Notes under the pieces: model-generated
Seen by the model: only the letters and a program-made list of their open reading frames with translations
What the model was told of the DNA's origin: nothing
The model's database searches: none
Assembly (NCBI GenBank): GCA_910589035.1
Contig: CAJUSI010000010.1
Span: 7,346 to 71,345 of the forward strand
Length of the DNA stretch: 64,000 bases
Reading direction: 5' to 3'
Source: an uncultured Acetatifactor sp.
GTDB lineage: Bacteria; Bacillota; Clostridia; Lachnospirales; Lachnospiraceae
Program-made: the position numbers and the translations under genes
Part shown: piece after piece, positions 1-8,189 of the stretch
Layout of the letters: each line of letters begins with the position of its first letter
How positions within the stretch are numbered: the stretch's first letter is position 1

Positions 1-2
1 CA

Positions 3-521
3 TGCATTGTGAAAGCCTCCTGCGGCGGCTCCAGCATAGGCGTCCGCATCGCCCGGAATGATGCGGAATACCGGCAGGCCCTGGAGGAAGCTTTTCAGTA
101 CGGGGATGAGGTGATTGTGGAGGAGTACATCAAGGGGAGGGAGTTCTCCGTGGGGGTCATGGACGGCAGGGCGCTGCCCGTGATAGAGATGGCGCCCCGG
201 GAGGGCTTTTATGATTACAGGAACAAATACCAGGCGGGAACCACAGTGGAGACCTGTCCGGCGGTACTTCCCCGGGAGAAGACCCGGGAAATTCAGGAGA
301 TCGCCGAGAAAGTGTTTCAGGCGCTGCGGCTGAAAAGCTATACCCGCATGGATTTCGTCATGAGTCCGCAGGGCCGGGTCTTCTGCCTGGAGGCCAATAC
401 GCTGCCCGGAATGACGGCCACCTCCCTTCTGCCCCAGGAAGCTGCCGCGGCGGGAATGGACTTCGGCATGCTGTGCGAAGAGATTCTGAGGATGTGCGCC
501 GAAGCGGAGAAGAAGGCTTAA
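3..521 (+). CDS. ddl: D-alanine--D-alanine ligase, 3' part (cut by window start)
   Basis: This is the C-terminal ATP-grasp part of a cytoplasmic ligase that joins two D-alanines for peptidoglycan precursors. The visible part starts inside the ATP-binding domain (VKASCGGSSIGV), continues through the omega-loop region (FYDYRNKYQAGTT), and ends with the metal-binding RMDFV and the LEANTLPGMT motif. The Tyr in the DYRNKY segment is what ordinary D-Ala-D-Ala ligases carry; VanA-type D-Ala-D-Lac ligases differ there, so I read this as a housekeeping enzyme. The GTG at position 9 is only an internal codon, because the frame is open to the window edge. murF follows 154 bp downstream on the same strand, which fits a cell-wall operon. 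Confidence 0.92.
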   Translation, partial: CIVKASCGGSSIGVRIARNDAEYRQALEEAFQYGDEVIVEEYIKGREFSVGVMDGRALPVIEMAPREGFYDYRNKYQAGTTVETCPAVLPREKTREIQEIAEKVFQALRLKSYTRMDFVMSPQGRVFCLEANTLPGMTATSLLPQEAAAAGMDFGMLCEEILRMCAEAEKKA

Positions 522-675
522 AAAGGGAATCGGCGTGAAAGATGGGTGAAAATTTGGTGACTGCCGGGAACTGCCGTCAACATACAATATGTGGTTGTGA
601 GTACTGATTGATCACAGCCTATGTTAAAGGAGGACGGTCATTTTCCGGCAGCACCGGGAAGGATAGGGAGAGAGG

Positions 676-2157
676 ATGAATTTAACGATTGCTGAAATTG
701 CACAGGCCTGCGGAGGCAGACTGGTACTGCGGGGAGAGGGGGCGGACGCCGGTACCTGTGTAAAAAATGTGGAGATCGATTCCAGAAAAGTGCAGCCCGG
801 AGGCGTGTTTATCGCCGTCGAGGGAGAACGGGTGGACGGACATAGATTTATTTCGGATGTATTTGCAAAGGGAGTCCTGCTTGCGGTGACCCGGAAAAAC
901 CCTGAGCAGGTGGAAACGGAGCACGGCTGCAAAGCGGCAGGATGGGGCTCTTACCTTCTGGTGGAGGACCCTCTCCAGGCCTTAAAGGAGATTGCGGAGG
1001 CCTACCGGAAGAAGCTTTCCGCCAAAATCGTGGGGATTACCGGCAGCGTGGGCAAGACCAGCACCAAGGAGGCTATCGCCGCCGTACTGGCCGAAAAATA
1101 CTGTGTTTTGAAGACAGAGGGAAATCTGAATAACGAGATCGGAGTACCGCTGACACTGCTGAGCATTCGGGAGGAACATCAGGCGGCGGTGGTGGAAATG
1201 GGGATCAGCGATTTCGGAGAGATGCACAGACTCAGCAGGATGGCGCGTCCCGATATCTGCGTGATCACCAATATCGGCCAGAGCCATCTGAACAATCTGA
1301 TCGACAGGGACGGTATTTTGAGGGCCAAGTCGGAGATTTTCGACTACATGGCTCCGGACGGGGAAATCTGCCTCTACGGCGGGGATGACAAGCTGAACGG
1401 ACTGCAGGAGATCAAAGGGCATAAGCCCCATTTCTTCGGATTGGGAGAGAACCCGGAGGAAGAGGTGGCGGCTGTGGAGATCACGGAGAGAGGGCTGCTG
1501 GGAAGCGACGCCACCCTGGTGATACATAGAACGGAGGAAGGGGAGGAGAGGAGTCTCCGGCTGCCGGTCCATACGCCTCTGCCCGGCCGGCATATGGTTC
1601 TGAATGCGGCGGCGGCGGCCTGTGTTGCAGAGCTGCTGGGCCTGACGGGGGAGGAGATTGCGGCGGGAATCGGCAAAATCTCCACAATCAGCGGAAGAAA
1701 CAATCTGATACAACTGCCCCGGTACATCCTGATCGACGACTGCTATAATGCGAATCCCGCATCCATGAAGGCCGCCATAGAACTGCTTTCCCTGGCCGAT
1801 ACGGAAAGGGTCGCCATACTGGGAGATATGCTGAACCTGGGAGAGGAATCCCCTATGCTGCATGAGGAGGTGGGACGGCAGGCCATCGCGGCAGGGGCGG
1901 ACTGCCTGATCTGCGTGGGGGAGGAATCCCGCTGCATGTTCCGGGCTGCGCAGCGGCAAAAGGAGGAAGAAGCCGGCTCCGGAAAAGATATTAATCCGAA
2001 AATTCTACATTTCGACGACAGACATGAACTTCTGAAGGTGCTTGCGGCACAGGGGGAGGAGCTAATACCGAAGGGAGCCGCCGTTCTGCTCAAGGCGTCC
2101 CACGACATGGGCTTTGCGGATATCCTGGCTTACCTGCGAGAGGCAGGCGCACACTGA
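676..2157 (+). CDS. murF: UDP-N-acetylmuramoyl-tripeptide--D-alanyl-D-alanine ligase MurF
   Basis: MurF adds the D-Ala-D-Ala dipeptide to UDP-MurNAc-tripeptide in the cytoplasm, the last soluble step of peptidoglycan precursor synthesis. The 493-residue protein has the family length. It shows an N-terminal substrate domain, the Mur-ligase P-loop GITGSVGKTSTKEA at about residues 120-133, the NEIGVPLT segment, and a C-terminal domain beginning near DDCYNANPASMK. The ATG at 676 follows a purine-rich AGAGAGG. It lies directly downstream of ddl, so the dipeptide producer and user are neighbours. Confidence 0.95.
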   Translation: MNLTIAEIAQACGGRLVLRGEGADAGTCVKNVEIDSRKVQPGGVFIAVEGERVDGHRFISDVFAKGVLLAVTRKNPEQVETEHGCKAAGWGSYLLVEDPLQALKEIAEAYRKKLSAKIVGITGSVGKTSTKEAIAAVLAEKYCVLKTEGNLNNEIGVPLTLLSIREEHQAAVVEMGISDFGEMHRLSRMARPDICVITNIGQSHLNNLIDRDGILRAKSEIFDYMAPDGEICLYGGDDKLNGLQEIKGHKPHFFGLGENPEEEVAAVEITERGLLGSDATLVIHRTEEGEERSLRLPVHTPLPGRHMVLNAAAAACVAELLGLTGEEIAAGIGKISTISGRNNLIQLPRYILIDDCYNANPASMKAAIELLSLADTERVAILGDMLNLGEESPMLHEEVGRQAIAAGADCLICVGEESRCMFRAAQRQKEEEAGSGKDINPKILHFDDRHELLKVLAAQGEELIPKGAAVLLKASHDMGFADILAYLREAGAH

Positions 2158-2356
2158 CCGGCATAAGTGCCGCGAAAGTATTGGAAGACTGCCGCCGGAG
2201 CAACGCAAATGCATCACTTCGCGGGGAGAGCACTGCGGTGAAAAGAAATTATGCCGCTGAAGCTGCCTGCCGCAGACGCGGTGCATTTGCGGCGCAGAAG
2301 CCCGTATGGATTCTTTCTTAGGAAAATCTTAACTTTATTCTAATGGCTTTATAGTA

Positions 2357-2490
2357 AAATGACTGTATACCAGGCTCAGCCGGATGCCATGCCCTGTACT
2401 GCTAAATGTCCTGACAACGCTTTTTCCTATTCGGATACACATCCCAAAGCGGGCGGAAAGAGACTGGCTGAGCATTGTATAGACTCATTT
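2357..2490. mobile_element. MITE-like element with terminal inverted repeats and 11-bp direct flanks
   Basis: The left end AAATGACTGTATACCAGG runs into CTCAGCC. The right end, read on the other strand, is AAATGAGTCTATACAATG followed by CTCAGCC. TTTATAGTAAA flanks both sides, overlapping the outermost A/T bases of the repeats. The interior (about 80 bp) codes for nothing obvious. The same end sequence occurs at 2644-2669 and, next to the start of an open reading frame, at 63861-63886, so this is probably a non-autonomous derivative or relic of that element. Confidence 0.55.
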
Positions 2491-2518
2491 ATAGTAAAGT
2501 AATGTGAAATGATATAGT

Positions 2519-2638
2519 CTCTCGGAATCTTCTGGCAGAAAACAGCGATTTCCGATTCGGGTTTTCGTAAATGGCGGGGGAAGTTATCAAAATGCTGTCC
2601 CGAAAGCCGCATAAAATAAGGCCAGGAGATTCCGGGAG
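2519..2638. repeat. 120-bp palindromic interspersed repeat, copy 1 (family A)
   Basis: The left end CTCTCGGAATCTTCTGGC is matched by the reverse complement of the right end, CTCCCGGAATCTCCTGGC. The middle contains CCGATTCGGG, a run TGGCGGGGGAA and GCCGCATAAAATAAGG. A second copy with the same order of landmarks is at 52981-53099, about 50 kb away. No open reading frame fits, so it is a structured non-coding repeat or a MITE. Confidence 0.75.
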
Positions 2639-2705
2639 GCATTTGGCTGAGCCGGCTGTATAGTCATTTAATGCCGGGATCATATTCCGAAAAGGGAGAA
2701 TAGTT

Positions 2706-3398
2706 ATGAGCGAAACGATATTGGTGGCGGATGACGAGAGGGAGATTGCGGAGCTGGTGGCCCTGTACCTGGAAAACGAGGGCTTTCAGGTAATCAAATG
2801 TTATGACGGAAGCACTGCGCTGGCGTATGTGGAGGGGCAGCAGCCGGATCTGGCGGTGCTGGATATTATGCTGCCCGGAGTCAGCGGACTGGATATCTGC
2901 CGGAAAATCCGGGAGAGATACAATTATCCCATTATCATGCTGACAGCCAAGGGGGAAGAGACGGACAAGATCACGGGGCTGACCATGGGCGCGGACGATT
3001 ATATGACCAAGCCCTTTCTGCCCCTGGAGCTGGTGGCCAGGGTGAAGGCCCAGCTGAGGCGCTACAAGAGATACAATACCGGTGCTCCCAGGGAGGACGT
3101 ATTGGAGATTTCCGGTCTGGTCCTCAATGTCGGGACTCATGAATGCTTTCTAAACGAAAAACCGTTGAATCTTACACCCACGGAATTCTCCATTCTTCGC
3201 ATTCTCTGCCAGAAAAAGGGACAGGTAGTCAGTGCGGAGGAGCTTTTTCATCTGATCTGGGAGGACGAGTATTATACGAAAAACAACAATACGATCACGG
3301 TACATATACGGCATCTGAGGGAGAAGATGGGGGATTCCTTCGAAAATCCGAAGTACATCAAGACGGTATGGGGGTGTGGATATAAAGTTGAAGGTTAA
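2706..3398 (+). CDS. OmpR/PhoB-family response regulator (VanR-like)
   Basis: This 230-residue regulator has a receiver domain at about residues 1-120 (acidic pocket DDER, phospho-acceptor Asp in LAVLDIMLPG, Lys in DDYMTKPF) and a winged-helix DNA-binding domain at about 135-228 (LTPTEFSILRIL, HIRHLREKMG, IKTVWGCGYK). It is expected to bind DNA when phosphorylated by the adjacent kinase, whose start overlaps its 3' end. It sits just downstream of ddl-murF, so cell-wall control is a reasonable guess. No vanH, vanA or vanX genes are visible, so there is no sign of a glycopeptide-resistance operon. Start ATG 2706 follows AAAGGGAGAA. Confidence 0.88.
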   Translation: MSETILVADDEREIAELVALYLENEGFQVIKCYDGSTALAYVEGQQPDLAVLDIMLPGVSGLDICRKIRERYNYPIIMLTAKGEETDKITGLTMGADDYMTKPFLPLELVARVKAQLRRYKRYNTGAPREDVLEISGLVLNVGTHECFLNEKPLNLTPTEFSILRILCQKKGQVVSAEELFHLIWEDEYYTKNNNTITVHIRHLREKMGDSFENPKYIKTVWGCGYKVEG

Positions 3399-4548
3399 GG
3401 CGAGACTGAAGAGGATATTGATCACCATCTTACTGCTGATAGGGGGCTTTTTCCTGTGCCATTTTATTTATGTGGTGATCGACAGAGGCTTAAACGGTTA
3501 TGTGGTGGACCGTTTTGAGGAAGAATACATGTCCCACCAATGGGTGGAGCTGGAGGGCGGCGAGGAGGGCTATTACAACCACCGGATTAGCTGGTGGAGG
3601 GTGAAGGAATTATTATATGAAGCCTTTCTGGTACTCATTATCGTATGGGTACTGTCCCTGAGGCTGGCCTCCGTTCTCTATGCATCCCGCAGGGAGAAGA
3701 AAATCATCCATGCCGCCAGCGGAATGATCAGCGACTATATGCGCTATAACAGGGGAGCCGCAGAGGTGTTTCCGGAGGAATACGCGGAGCTGTCCCTGCA
3801 GGCAGAGGAGCTGAAGGTGAGCATGCAGCGCAACGAACAGATGCTGAAGGAGGAGGCCGCCAGGAAAAACGATCTGATCACCTACCTGGCCCACGATCTG
3901 AAGACGCCCCTGACCTCCGTGATCGGATATCTGAGCCTGCTGGAGGAGGTTCCCGAGATGCCTGCCGCACAGAAGGCGAAATATACGCATATCGCATTGG
4001 ATAAGGCCATGCGCCTGGAGAAACTGATCAACGAATTCTTTGAGATCACACGCTATAATTTACAGCAGATTATTCTGGAGAAGGAGACGGTGGATCTGTC
4101 CTTTATGCTGGTACAGATGACGGACGAATTCTATCCCATCCTGAATACTCACGGGAATACACTCCGGCTGGAGCTGCCGCCGGAGAAGGAGGGGGAAGAG
4201 GGGATCACAATCTATGCGGATTCCGAGAAGCTGGCAAGGGTATTCAACAATATCCTGAAAAACGCCGTGGCCTACAGCTATCCCAATACGGAAATTCTGG
4301 TTAGCTGCAGGGAGAAGGCCGGAAAGGCGGTTATCACCTTCTCCAATCATGGGAAAACGATCCCGGAACAACGGCTGAACGCTATCTTTGACAAATTCTT
4401 CCGGCTGGACGACGCCCGCTCCACCAACAGCGGAGGCGCGGGGCTGGGACTTGCCATCGCCAGGGAGATAGTAACCCTTCACGGGGGAAGCATCACGGCG
4501 GACAGCCGGGACGAAATCATTACATTTACGGTGACCCTGCCTGTTTAG
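3376..4548 (+). CDS. Membrane sensor histidine kinase (VanS-like)
   Basis: This 390-residue kinase has two membrane segments (about residues 14-33 and 79-97) flanking a short extracytoplasmic loop. A linker follows, then the dimerisation/phospho-acceptor helix with HDLKTPLTSVIGYLSLL at about 174, and an ATPase domain with N-box NILKNAV, FFRLDDARS and the glycine-rich GGAGLGLAIA. It is the partner of the response regulator whose stop codon it overlaps by 23 bp. The overlap suggests translational coupling. GTG 3376 is the first start; TTG 3388 is an alternative. The signal sensed is not visible from sequence. Confidence 0.87.
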   Translation: MDIKLKVKARLKRILITILLLIGGFFLCHFIYVVIDRGLNGYVVDRFEEEYMSHQWVELEGGEEGYYNHRISWWRVKELLYEAFLVLIIVWVLSLRLASVLYASRREKKIIHAASGMISDYMRYNRGAAEVFPEEYAELSLQAEELKVSMQRNEQMLKEEAARKNDLITYLAHDLKTPLTSVIGYLSLLEEVPEMPAAQKAKYTHIALDKAMRLEKLINEFFEITRYNLQQIILEKETVDLSFMLVQMTDEFYPILNTHGNTLRLELPPEKEGEEGITIYADSEKLARVFNNILKNAVAYSYPNTEILVSCREKAGKAVITFSNHGKTIPEQRLNAIFDKFFRLDDARSTNSGGAGLGLAIAREIVTLHGGSITADSRDEIITFTVTLPV

Positions 4549-4575
4549 ACCGCTGTACGGCGATATAGTGAGTCT

Positions 4576-5334
4576 TTATGCGTTGATATTTTTATCGGGG
4601 AAATATTCTTCCCTGAGCAGGAAATATTCTTTGGAAATAAGCTCCCGGATATTGGCACCGATATTCTTCTTCTCCTCCCGGCTCATTTCTTTCAGGTAGA
4701 TGGGCTGTTCGAAGGAAATCACCACAGTGGCTTTTTTGACTCTGGGAAAATGATCCTCAAACAGACCGGCGGAGTTTATGATCACCATGGGAACTATGGG
4801 GATGCCGCCTTTCTCCGCAATCTTAAAGCTGCCCTCATGGAAGGGGAGAAAGGTATCGTTTACCTTATTGCGGGTTCCCTCGGGAAAGATGCACAGGGAG
4901 GTTCCGCTCTTCACTTCCTCCACGCCCTTGAGGATGGTTTTCAGTCCCTCTTTGATATTATCACGATCCAGGAAAAGGCAGTGGATATTTCTCATCCAGT
5001 TCTTAAGCAACGGATAACGCAGCATCTCCTTCTTGGCCACATATCCGGTAATCCCGGGAAAGTAAAGATAGGAAAGTACAATGTCAAAATAGCTGCGGTG
5101 ATTGCCCACAAACAAGGCAGCGCTGTCCGTGGGAATATTCTCCTGTCCTTTTACAATGACCCTGGCGCCGGAGAGAAAAGCGATGCAGCGAAACCCCCAT
5201 CTTACGATTGCTCTGGAGCTTCTGTCCTTCAGGCCGGGATTTCTTTTTCCTATCAGCCATTCCAATACCAGCACAGGAATGCTCAACACCAGAAACAGGA
5301 ACAGATATAATGCCACAATAATCAGACGAATCAT
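4576..5334 (-). CDS. plsC: 1-acyl-sn-glycerol-3-phosphate acyltransferase (PlsC family)
   Basis: PlsC transfers an acyl chain to lysophosphatidic acid to make phosphatidic acid at the membrane. The 252-residue protein has an N-terminal hydrophobic segment (about residues 5-25), the catalytic NHRSYFD (HX4D motif), the second block FLDRDN, the substrate-binding FPEGTRNK and the block GIPIVPMVI. Length and motif order fit the family. It is transcribed leftward, convergent with the kinase upstream in the window, and diverges from the lipoprotein gene at 5440. Confidence 0.92.
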   Translation of the reverse strand: MIRLIIVALYLFLFLVLSIPVLVLEWLIGKRNPGLKDRSSRAIVRWGFRCIAFLSGARVIVKGQENIPTDSAALFVGNHRSYFDIVLSYLYFPGITGYVAKKEMLRYPLLKNWMRNIHCLFLDRDNIKEGLKTILKGVEEVKSGTSLCIFPEGTRNKVNDTFLPFHEGSFKIAEKGGIPIVPMVIINSAGLFEDHFPRVKKATVVISFEQPIYLKEMSREEKKNIGANIRELISKEYFLLREEYFPDKNINA

Positions 5335-5439
5335 GCTATCAACCTCTTTATTATTTTATACAATCCTTTTTATTCTAGCATACAGATATCAAACTGTACA
5401 TAGAATTAGTAAAAGATTGATAAAATCTGCGAGGTTTTA

Positions 5440-5886
5440 ATGAAGATATTTTTATCAGGAGCAAAGGAGAAGAAATACCGGAGAAGGGGCGTGCTCTGCG
5501 GAATTCTGGCAGCGTGGGTGCTTCTGGCGGGCGGATGTACTTTTTTAAGCCAGGAGAAGATAAAGCTGAGGGATCTGGACTTTACGGTGCTCAGTGAGGA
5601 GAAGATACCGGAGCAGCTGTCGGCAATTATTGAGGAAAAGAAGGAAAGCGCCTTTCAGATTACCTACACGGATAATGCCAATCTCTACATATGTATCGGT
5701 TATGGGAAACAGGAGACGGGAGGCTACAGCATTGCGGTGGATGAGCTCTATCTGACAGATACGAATATCTGCGTAAGCACCACGCTGCTGGGTCCGGAGG
5801 CCTCCGAGAAATCCAACAAGACGCCGTCCCATCCCTATATCGTGATAAAGACGGAGTTTCTGGAGCAGACGGTGACCTTTGAATGA
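5440..5886 (+). CDS. Small lipoprotein with a PrcB-like C-terminal domain
   Basis: The 148-residue product has a basic N-terminus, a hydrophobic stretch and a lipobox (LLAGGC, Cys about residue 31), so it is likely an exported, lipid-anchored protein. The C-terminal half (GYSIAVDELYLTDTNICVSTTLLGP, split here by reading, then HPYIVIKT) resembles the PrcB C-terminal fold of protease-complex inhibitor-like proteins. Function is unknown. It stands alone between plsC (divergent) and the LysR gene (convergent). Confidence 0.65.
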   Translation: MKIFLSGAKEKKYRRRGVLCGILAAWVLLAGGCTFLSQEKIKLRDLDFTVLSEEKIPEQLSAIIEEKKESAFQITYTDNANLYICIGYGKQETGGYSIAVDELYLTDTNICVSTTLLGPEASEKSNKTPSHPYIVIKTEFLEQTVTFE

Positions 5887-5903
5887 AGGCGGAATCGCTA
5901 TTG

Positions 5904-6794
5904 CTATTTTGATACATATTCCTGCATCATCATCAAAAACTTTTCCGCAGGCTTGGAAAAGACCTGATATTTTTTCCAGATCATATACATCTCAATCTCA
6001 ATGGACGGTGACAGGGGACGAAACGTAAGTCTGCTGTCACCGGAAGTATTGATGATACGGTCAAAACAGACAGCGTACCCCAAACCCTCTTCCACAAGCA
6101 GGGAAGCATTGAACAGCAGATTATAAGTCATAATGATATCAAGCTCCGAGAGGCGGCGATTCATCCACTGGGACATTCTGCCGCCCTCTGTTTCCTGCTG
6201 TGATATCAGCAATGGCTGGTCCCACAGGTCTTCCGGAGAGACAGATTCTTTTTCCGCCAAAGGTGAATCCTTCCGCATTAAGACTCCCCAGATATCCTTT
6301 GACGGGAGCTTTAATACTTCATATTTCTTTGCATCCGGCGTTCCGAATATGATCCCGAAATCAATCAGCCCTTTATCCAGCTGCTCCCTGACAAAGGCGG
6401 CATTGCCGCTGGAAATATGGTAATGGATTCCGGGATAAAGCTTTTTTAAGCTTCCGGCTGCTCTTGCCAGCAGGCGCATACCTTCTGTCTCTCCGGCGCC
6501 GATATAGACATCTCCGACAACCACATTGTCGGAGCAGGTAATCTCATTTTCCGTTTTCTTTACCAGATCCAGAATTTCCTCAGCCCTTTTCCGAAGTATC
6601 ATTCCCTCCTCCGTCAGCGTAACCTTGCGGGAACCCTTTGTGCCACGAATCAGGAGCTGCTTTCCCAGCTCCTCTTCCATGTTTTTAATCTGTGTGGAAA
6701 GTGTAGGCTGTGAGAGATGAAGGGACTCGGCAGCCCGTATGATGCTCTGTTCTCTTGCGATGGCAAGAAAGTATTGAAGTACCCGTATTTCCAT
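5904..6794 (-). CDS. LysR-family transcriptional regulator
   Basis: This 296-residue regulator has the N-terminal winged helix-turn-helix (MEIRVLQYFLAIAREQSI, ESLHLSQPTLSTQIKNME, LGKQLLIR) at residues 1-60 and a periplasmic-binding-like effector domain after residue 90 (VYIGAGETEGMRLLARA). The start at 6794 is chosen because AGGAGG lies just upstream, while the frame continues open to 6836. It is divergent from the hydrolase and flavodoxin genes. An ATCTG-N6-CAGAT inverted repeat at 6881-6896 lies between them, a plausible LysR box. Confidence 0.9.
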   Translation of the reverse strand: MEIRVLQYFLAIAREQSIIRAAESLHLSQPTLSTQIKNMEEELGKQLLIRGTKGSRKVTLTEEGMILRKRAEEILDLVKKTENEITCSDNVVVGDVYIGAGETEGMRLLARAAGSLKKLYPGIHYHISSGNAAFVREQLDKGLIDFGIIFGTPDAKKYEVLKLPSKDIWGVLMRKDSPLAEKESVSPEDLWDQPLLISQQETEGGRMSQWMNRRLSELDIIMTYNLLFNASLLVEEGLGYAVCFDRIINTSGDSRLTFRPLSPSIEIEMYMIWKKYQVFSKPAEKFLMMMQEYVSK

Positions 6795-6880
6795 ATTTCC
6801 TCCTTTTTGCCCGGTCTTTTGGGCATATAGGTACACCCGAAGGGTGCACAGGGATGAAAGAAGGATTTCCTGCCTGGACT

Positions 6881-6896
6881 ATCTGGTTTATCAGAT
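6881..6896. promoter_or_regulatory. Candidate LysR-type operator
   Basis: ATCTGGTTTATCAGAT is a 5-bp inverted repeat with a 6-bp spacer in the region between the divergent LysR gene and the hydrolase gene. LysR regulators usually bind such dyads close to their own promoter. The match is short, so this is only suggestive. Confidence 0.35.
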
Positions 6897-6991
6897 CCAG
6901 GGGCAATCTATGGGAAAGAGGTAGGAGGAAAGGCTGATCCCTATCCTCCATTCGGCCATAGCGGCACGGCCTCCGGTCACATTGTTTTATA

Positions 6992-7162
6992 CTGCAGACC
7001 GCCAGGATTTACATTGATGCCTCCGTTCAGGAAGCAGTCAAAACACTGCGAAAGCATCGATGCAGCCTGATGGAAAGCCTTCATGAAAGTCAGAAGAAAG
7101 TTGACTGTCTTGACTTTCTGGTATGGCGTATGGAAAAGGAAAAAGAAAGCGAGGAATTGTAA
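6992..7162 (+). pseudogene. C-terminal remnant of a regulator (possibly MerR-type)
   Basis: An open frame without a start codon ends at TAA 7160-7162, directly before the hydrolase. It reads DASVQEAVKTLRKHR, then SLMESLHESQKKVDCLDFLV and WRMEKEKESEEL. This looks like the C-terminal coiled coil of MerR-family regulators, which often sit beside hydrolase/flavodoxin/aldo-keto reductase clusters. The DNA-binding half is missing. The family call is tentative because no helix-turn-helix remains. Confidence 0.35.
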
Positions 7163-7163
7163 A

Positions 7164-8165
7164 ATGGAAAATTCTGTAAAACTCAATTTGGCAAAGGAAT
7201 GGGATAAGACATTCCCGAAAAGTGAAAAAGTGAACCACCGCAAGGTGACATTTATCAACCGCTATGGAATCACACTGGCAGCAGACCTTTATGAGCCGAA
7301 AAGGATGGAAGGAAGGCTGGCTGCAATCGCAGTATGCGGGCCCTTTGGCGCGGTGAAGGAACAGGCGGCCGGGCTGTACGCACAGACCATGGCGGAGAAG
7401 GGATTCCTTAGCATTGCCTTTGACCCGTCCTTTACAGGGGAAAGCGGAGGCACCCCCCGTTATATGGCATCGCCGGATATCAATACCGAGGATTTCCAGG
7501 CAGCGGTGGATTTCCTTTCCGTACAGGAGAATGTTGCCCCTGAGCGTATCGGTATCATCGGAATCTGTGGCTGGGGAGGCCTTGCCCTCAACGTGGCGGC
7601 GCTGGATACCCGCATTAAAGCGACGGTTGCCTCCACCATGTATGATATGGCCCGCGTCAATGCCAACGGGTATTTTGATGCGGAGAACTCTGCGGATGCG
7701 CGGCATGCAAAGAAGGAGGCCATGAACGCCCAGAGGATTGAGGATTATAAAAACGGCAGCTATGCCCTGGGCGGCGGGGTGGTAGATCCGCTTCCGGAGG
7801 ATGCGCCTTTCTTCGTGGCGGATTATCATGATTACTATAAAACGGACCGTGGTTATCATAAACGTTCCCTGAATTCAAACGGCGGCTGGAATGTGATCGG
7901 CTGCATGTCCTTTCTGAACCAGCCGATCCTTCAGTACAGCAATGAGATTCGCAGCGCAGTCCTTATCATGCACGGTGAGAAAGCACACTCCTGTTATTTC
8001 AGCCGCGATGCTTATGCCGCAATGGTGAAGGATAACCCTTATGCAGACAATAAGGAGCTGCTGATTATCCCGGATGCAGTCCATACGGACCTGTATGACG
8101 GCGGCGGAAAGGATGCGATTCCGTTTGATAAGCTGGAACAGTTTTTTGAGGAAAACTTGAAGTAG
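7164..8165 (+). CDS. Alpha/beta-hydrolase family protein
   Basis: The 333-residue cytoplasmic protein has an alpha/beta-hydrolase layout: ADLYEPKRM, the oxyanion region AVCGPFGAVKEQ, an Asp after strand 4 (AFDPSFTGESGG), the nucleophile-elbow region GIIGICGWGGLAL, and a late Asp/His pair region (ILIMHGEKAHS, IPDAVHTDLYD). In the CGWGG elbow the position where many relatives have Ser is a Trp. Either the neighbouring Cys acts instead or the protein is not a classical hydrolase. Start ATG 7164 has GAGGAA upstream; an earlier in-frame start at 7083 overlaps the regulator remnant and is unlikely. The next gene follows after about 24 bp. Confidence 0.8.
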   Translation: MENSVKLNLAKEWDKTFPKSEKVNHRKVTFINRYGITLAADLYEPKRMEGRLAAIAVCGPFGAVKEQAAGLYAQTMAEKGFLSIAFDPSFTGESGGTPRYMASPDINTEDFQAAVDFLSVQENVAPERIGIIGICGWGGLALNVAALDTRIKATVASTMYDMARVNANGYFDAENSADARHAKKEAMNAQRIEDYKNGSYALGGGVVDPLPEDAPFFVADYHDYYKTDRGYHKRSLNSNGGWNVIGCMSFLNQPILQYSNEIRSAVLIMHGEKAHSCYFSRDAYAAMVKDNPYADNKELLIIPDAVHTDLYDGGGKDAIPFDKLEQFFEENLK

Positions 8166-8189
8166 GCGTAAGGTCTGGAGGTGACAAAG

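Larger units (their letters stand above)
2158..2705. repeat. Gene-free spacer filled with nested inverted-repeat elements
   Basis: This 548-nt spacer between murF and the two-component genes holds three kinds of repeat. First, 2202-2299 has CGCAAATGCA near its start and TGCATTTGCG near its end; a related hairpin lies at 49133-49186. Second, ends of one inverted repeat (AAATGACTGTATAC..GCTCAGCC) lie at 2357-2381, 2466-2490 (inverted) and 2644-2669 (inverted). The first two are bounded by the direct repeat TTTATAGTAAA (2348-2358 and 2488-2498), which looks like a target-site duplication. Third, a 120-bp element at 2519-2638 has its own imperfect terminal inverted repeats. The promoter of the downstream regulator pair must lie within this material. 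Confidence 0.7.

Noticed and set aside
982..1959. Long reverse-strand open frames opposite murF and many other genes
   Set aside because: They are shadows of high-GC codon use in the true genes and show no family motifs or ribosome binding sites.
3..4548. Vancomycin-resistance cluster
   Set aside because: The ligase has the D-Ala-D-Ala type active-site loop, and no vanH, vanX, vanY or vanT gene is present; the regulators alone are not evidence of resistance.
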